Position numbers and translations under genes: made by a program. From Rosenbergiella nectarea (GTDB lineage Bacteria; Pseudomonadota; Gammaproteobacteria; Enterobacterales; Enterobacteriaceae): 64,000 bases of DNA. Below, in pieces: positions 61,328 to 64,000 of this stretch. Where the stretch lies: positions 424,549-488,548 of the forward strand of contig NZ_FOGC01000001.1 of NCBI RefSeq assembly GCF_900111105.1, in the 5' to 3' direction. Below the pieces are notes generated by a model. It was not told where the DNA came from, searched no databases, and saw only the letters and a list, made by a program, of their open reading frames with translations. Position 1 is the first letter of the stretch. Every line of letters begins with the position of its first letter.

Positions 61328-63175
61328 GTGCTAAATCGTTATCCTTTATGGAAGTACATCATGCTGATCGTTGTGTTACTGGTCGGCCTGTTGTATGCAC
61401 TTCCAAACCTCTATGGTGAGGATCCGGCTGTTCAAATCACTGGTGAGCGGGGTGCCGCTGCCAGTGAGCAGACATTGGATCAGATCCAGACAGTACTCAA
61501 ACAACAACATATCGACACCCGTTCTATCGCATTAGAGAATGGCGCAATCATGGCGCGTTTTGCTAATACCGATATTCAATTACGTGCGCGTGAAGCACTG
61601 GCCAACGCGTTAGGCAATAATTACGTCGTTGCGTTAAACCTTGCTCCTGCGACCCCTCGTTGGTTAGCCGCACTCTCGGCTGAACCGATGAAGCTTGGTT
61701 TAGATCTGCGTGGTGGTGTGCACTTCTTAATGGAAGTGGATATGGACACTGCGTTAGGCAAGCTGCAAGAGCAAAACGCTGAAATGCTACGGGGCGACCT
61801 GCGTACCGCGAAACTCGGTTATACCACAGTCGGTAAAATCGATAATTACGGTATACAAATCCAGTTCCCTAATTCGCAAGCTCGTGATGCCGCCGTGAGC
61901 TACTTAAGCCCACGTCATCGTGATCTGGTCATCAGGAGTCGTGGCAGCAACCAACTTACCGCTGCAATGACCGATGCCCGCTTAAGTGAAGCCCGTGAGT
62001 ATGCGGTACAGCAAAACATCACCATTCTCCGTAACCGTGTTAACCAATTAGGCGTTTCTGAGCCATTGGTACAGCGTCAAGGTTCGGATCGTATTGTGGT
62101 TGAGTTACCAGGGATCCAAGATACCGCGCGTGCTAAAGAGATCCTTGGTGCAACTGCGACACTTGAGTTCCGCTTAGTGAATACCACGGTCGATCCCGCC
62201 GCTATCGCAGCAGGACGTGTCCCGGGGGATTCCGAAGTGAAGACCATGCGTGATGGACAACCCGTTGTCCTTTATAAGCGTGTTGTCTTAACCGGTGATC
62301 ATATTACCGACTCGACGTCTACTATGGATGAGTACAACCAGCCACAAGTTAACATCTCGCTAGATAGCGCAGGTGGTAACACAATGTCTGATTTCACTCG
62401 GAATAATATCGGCAAACCGATGGCAACATTGTTTGTTGAATATAAAGACAGCGGTAAAAAAGATCCAAACGGTCGTGCGATTCTAGCGAAACAAGAAGAA
62501 GTCATTAACGTGGCGAATATTCAATCTCGTCTTGCTAATAGCTTCCGCATTACGGGTATTAACAATCCAAATGAAGCGCATCAGCTCTCCTTGCTGTTAC
62601 GCGCTGGCGCATTAATCGCGCCGATTCAGATTGTAGAAGAACGCACCATTGGTCCAACCATGGGTCAACAGAATATCCAACAAGGCTTACATGCATGCTT
62701 GTGGGGTGTCGCGGTATCGATTCTGTTTATGCTGGTGTTTTATAAGAAATTCGGTGTGATTGCGACCACAGCGCTGATTGCCAACTTAATCTTAATTATC
62801 GGGATCATGTCTCTGTTGCCGGGTGCGACCTTGACGATGCCAGGTATTGCCGGGATTGTCTTGACCCTAGCGGTAGCGGTTGATGCCAACGTATTGATTA
62901 ATGAAAGGATTAAGGAAGAACTGCGTAACGGGCGGACGGTACAACAGGCGATTCACGAAGGTTATCGTGGTGCGTTCTCCAGTATTGTCGATGCCAACGT
63001 GACAACACTTATTACGGCTATCATTCTCTATGCTGTGGGTACTGGCTCTATTAAAGGGTTTGCGATTACGACAGCGATTGGGGTGGCAACCTCCATGTTT
63101 ACAGCCATTGTAGGAACACGAGCGATTGTGAACCTGCTGTACGGCGGTAAACGTATCAACAAGCTGTCGATTTAA
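61328..63175 (+). CDS. secD: protein translocase subunit SecD
   Basis: 615 residues, identical in length to E. coli SecD. One N-terminal transmembrane helix is followed by a large periplasmic P1 domain. Five C-terminal RND-type helices carry [22 protein letters not shown], with the Asp used in proton-driven late translocation. [13 protein letters not shown] is a family signature. The start codon is GTG at 61328. Forms a complex with SecF. Confidence 0.98.
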   Translation: MLNRYPLWKYIMLIVVLLVGLLYALPNLYGEDPAVQITGERGAAASEQTLDQIQTVLKQQHIDTRSIALENGAIMARFANTDIQLRAREALANALGNNYVVALNLAPATPRWLAALSAEPMKLGLDLRGGVHFLMEVDMDTALGKLQEQNAEMLRGDLRTAKLGYTTVGKIDNYGIQIQFPNSQARDAAVSYLSPRHRDLVIRSRGSNQLTAAMTDARLSEAREYAVQQNITILRNRVNQLGVSEPLVQRQGSDRIVVELPGIQDTARAKEILGATATLEFRLVNTTVDPAAIAAGRVPGDSEVKTMRDGQPVVLYKRVVLTGDHITDSTSTMDEYNQPQVNISLDSAGGNTMSDFTRNNIGKPMATLFVEYKDSGKKDPNGRAILAKQEEVINVANIQSRLANSFRITGINNPNEAHQLSLLLRAGALIAPIQIVEERTIGPTMGQQNIQQGLHACLWGVAVSILFMLVFYKKFGVIATTALIANLILIIGIMSLLPGATLTMPGIAGIVLTLAVAVDANVLINERIKEELRNGRTVQQAIHEGYRGAFSSIVDANVTTLITAIILYAVGTGSIKGFAITTAIGVATSMFTAIVGTRAIVNLLYGGKRINKLSI

Positions 63176-63185
63176 GGAGCCTGTT

Positions 63186-64000
63186 GTGGCACAAGAATAT
63201 AGTATAGAACAACTTAACTACGGTCGTAAGGTGCATGATTTCATGCGCTGGGACAAGTTAGCCTTTACCCTGTCAGCGCTATTGTTGATTGCTTCCGCCA
63301 TCATTATGGGGGTGCGTGGCTTTAACTGGGGGCTCGATTTTACTGGCGGAACGGTGATTGAGATTACGCTAGAGAAACCCGGTGAACTGGATGTGATGCG
63401 TACAGCATTACAACATGCCGGCTTTAGCGACCCTCAAGTCCAGAACTTCGGTAGCAGTCGTGAAGTCATGGTGCGTTTGTCTCCTCATGATGGAAACGCG
63501 GGGCAAGAGCTTGGCACTAAAGTTATTAGTGAAATCAACCAAGCAACGCAGCAAACCGCAGTGGTAAAACGTATTGAGTTCGTTGGACCAAGCGTCGGCA
63601 GTGATCTGGCACAGGCAGGCGCGTTAGCGTTGCTGGCGGCATTGATCTGTATCTTGATTTATGTGGGCTTTCGTTTTGAGTGGCGCCTGGCACTGGGGGC
63701 GGTGTTAGCTCTGGCGCACGACGTCATCATTACAATGGGTGTGCTCTCACTGTTCCACATTGAGATTGATTTAACCATCATTGCGTCACTGATGTCGGTG
63801 ATTGGTTACTCGTTAAACGACAGCATCGTGGTTTCTGACCGGATCCGTGAAAACTTCCGTAAGATCCGTCGTGGGTCACCTTACGATATCGTCAATATCT
63901 CTCTTACTCAGACATTGAGTCGGACATTGATGACATCAGCGACGACCTTGGTAGTGGTGTTAATGCTGTTTATCTTTGGTGGTGAGCTGTTACGTGGCTT
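63186..64000 (+). CDS. secF: protein translocase subunit SecF (5' part)
   Basis: GTG start at 63186 with GGAG eight bases upstream gives [16 protein letters not shown], as in E. coli SecF. It includes [16 protein letters not shown] and the helix-4 segment [20 protein letters not shown] with the conserved Asp. About 271 of roughly 323 codons are in the window; the gene continues past 64000. Confidence 0.97.
   Translation, partial: MAQEYSIEQLNYGRKVHDFMRWDKLAFTLSALLLIASAIIMGVRGFNWGLDFTGGTVIEITLEKPGELDVMRTALQHAGFSDPQVQNFGSSREVMVRLSPHDGNAGQELGTKVISEINQATQQTAVVKRIEFVGPSVGSDLAQAGALALLAALICILIYVGFRFEWRLALGAVLALAHDVIITMGVLSLFHIEIDLTIIASLMSVIGYSLNDSIVVSDRIRENFRKIRRGSPYDIVNISLTQTLSRTLMTSATTLVVVLMLFIFGGELLRG

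Overview
The window looks like a chromosome segment of a gamma-proteobacterium of the order Enterobacterales, most plausibly an Erwiniaceae-type relative of Erwinia, Pantoea, Tatumella or Rosenbergiella. The basis is residue-level similarity to E. coli proteins from memory plus gene order: yaaA-talB-mog, dnaK-dnaJ, rpsT/ribF-ileS-lspA-fkpB-ispH, dapB-carA-carB, folA/apaH-apaG-rsmA-pdxA-surA-lptD/djlA, rluA-rapA-polB, yabI/thiQ-thiP-thiB, setA, and acpH/queA...tgt-yajC-secD-secF. Genus assignment is inference.

Region by region. 1-7.3 kb: pentose phosphate (talB), molybdopterin (mog) and chaperone genes (dnaK-dnaJ behind a sigma-32 promoter), with an MFS transporter between mog and dnaK. 7-19.6 kb: S20, flavin kinase, Ile-tRNA synthetase and lipoprotein signal peptidase, then ispH, dapB, carAB and folA. 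19.6-33.5 kb: the tightly overlapping apaH-apaG-rsmA-pdxA-surA-lptD operon on the minus strand, djlA, then rluA, rapA and polB.

33.6-46 kb is the first accessory stretch. An AT-rich phosphoethanolamine transferase gene and a secreted Ais-like histidine phosphatase gene sit where E. coli has araDABC. The thiamin importer thiBPQ follows, with a TPP riboswitch. Next is a four-gene cluster (permease, APH-type kinase, class-III PLP enzyme, AraC-type regulator) that I read as a kinase/phospho-lyase route for ethanolamine or another amino alcohol. It occupies the place of sgrR-sgrS beside setA.

47.2-53.2 kb is the most unusual part: a degraded, AT-rich island between the mechanosensitive channel gene ybdG and a peroxiredoxin gene. 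It holds two lysozyme-type toxin genes, each overlapping a small gene for a predicted periplasmic protein (candidate immunity). One is a peptidoglycan-binding plus GH24 lysozyme. The other is a pesticin-type muramidase with a possible LprI-like partner. It also holds an inverted ~320-bp copy of the middle of ybdG and the broken N-terminal part of a P4-type integrase. No secretion-system structural gene is visible.

53-64 kb: peroxiredoxin, acpH, queA, then a Fur-boxed FhuE-like siderophore receptor and a YncE-like beta-propeller inserted between queA and tgt, then tgt-yajC-secD and a truncated secF at the window edge. No rRNA, tRNA, CRISPR array or intact transposase gene was seen. Base composition is judged by eye only.
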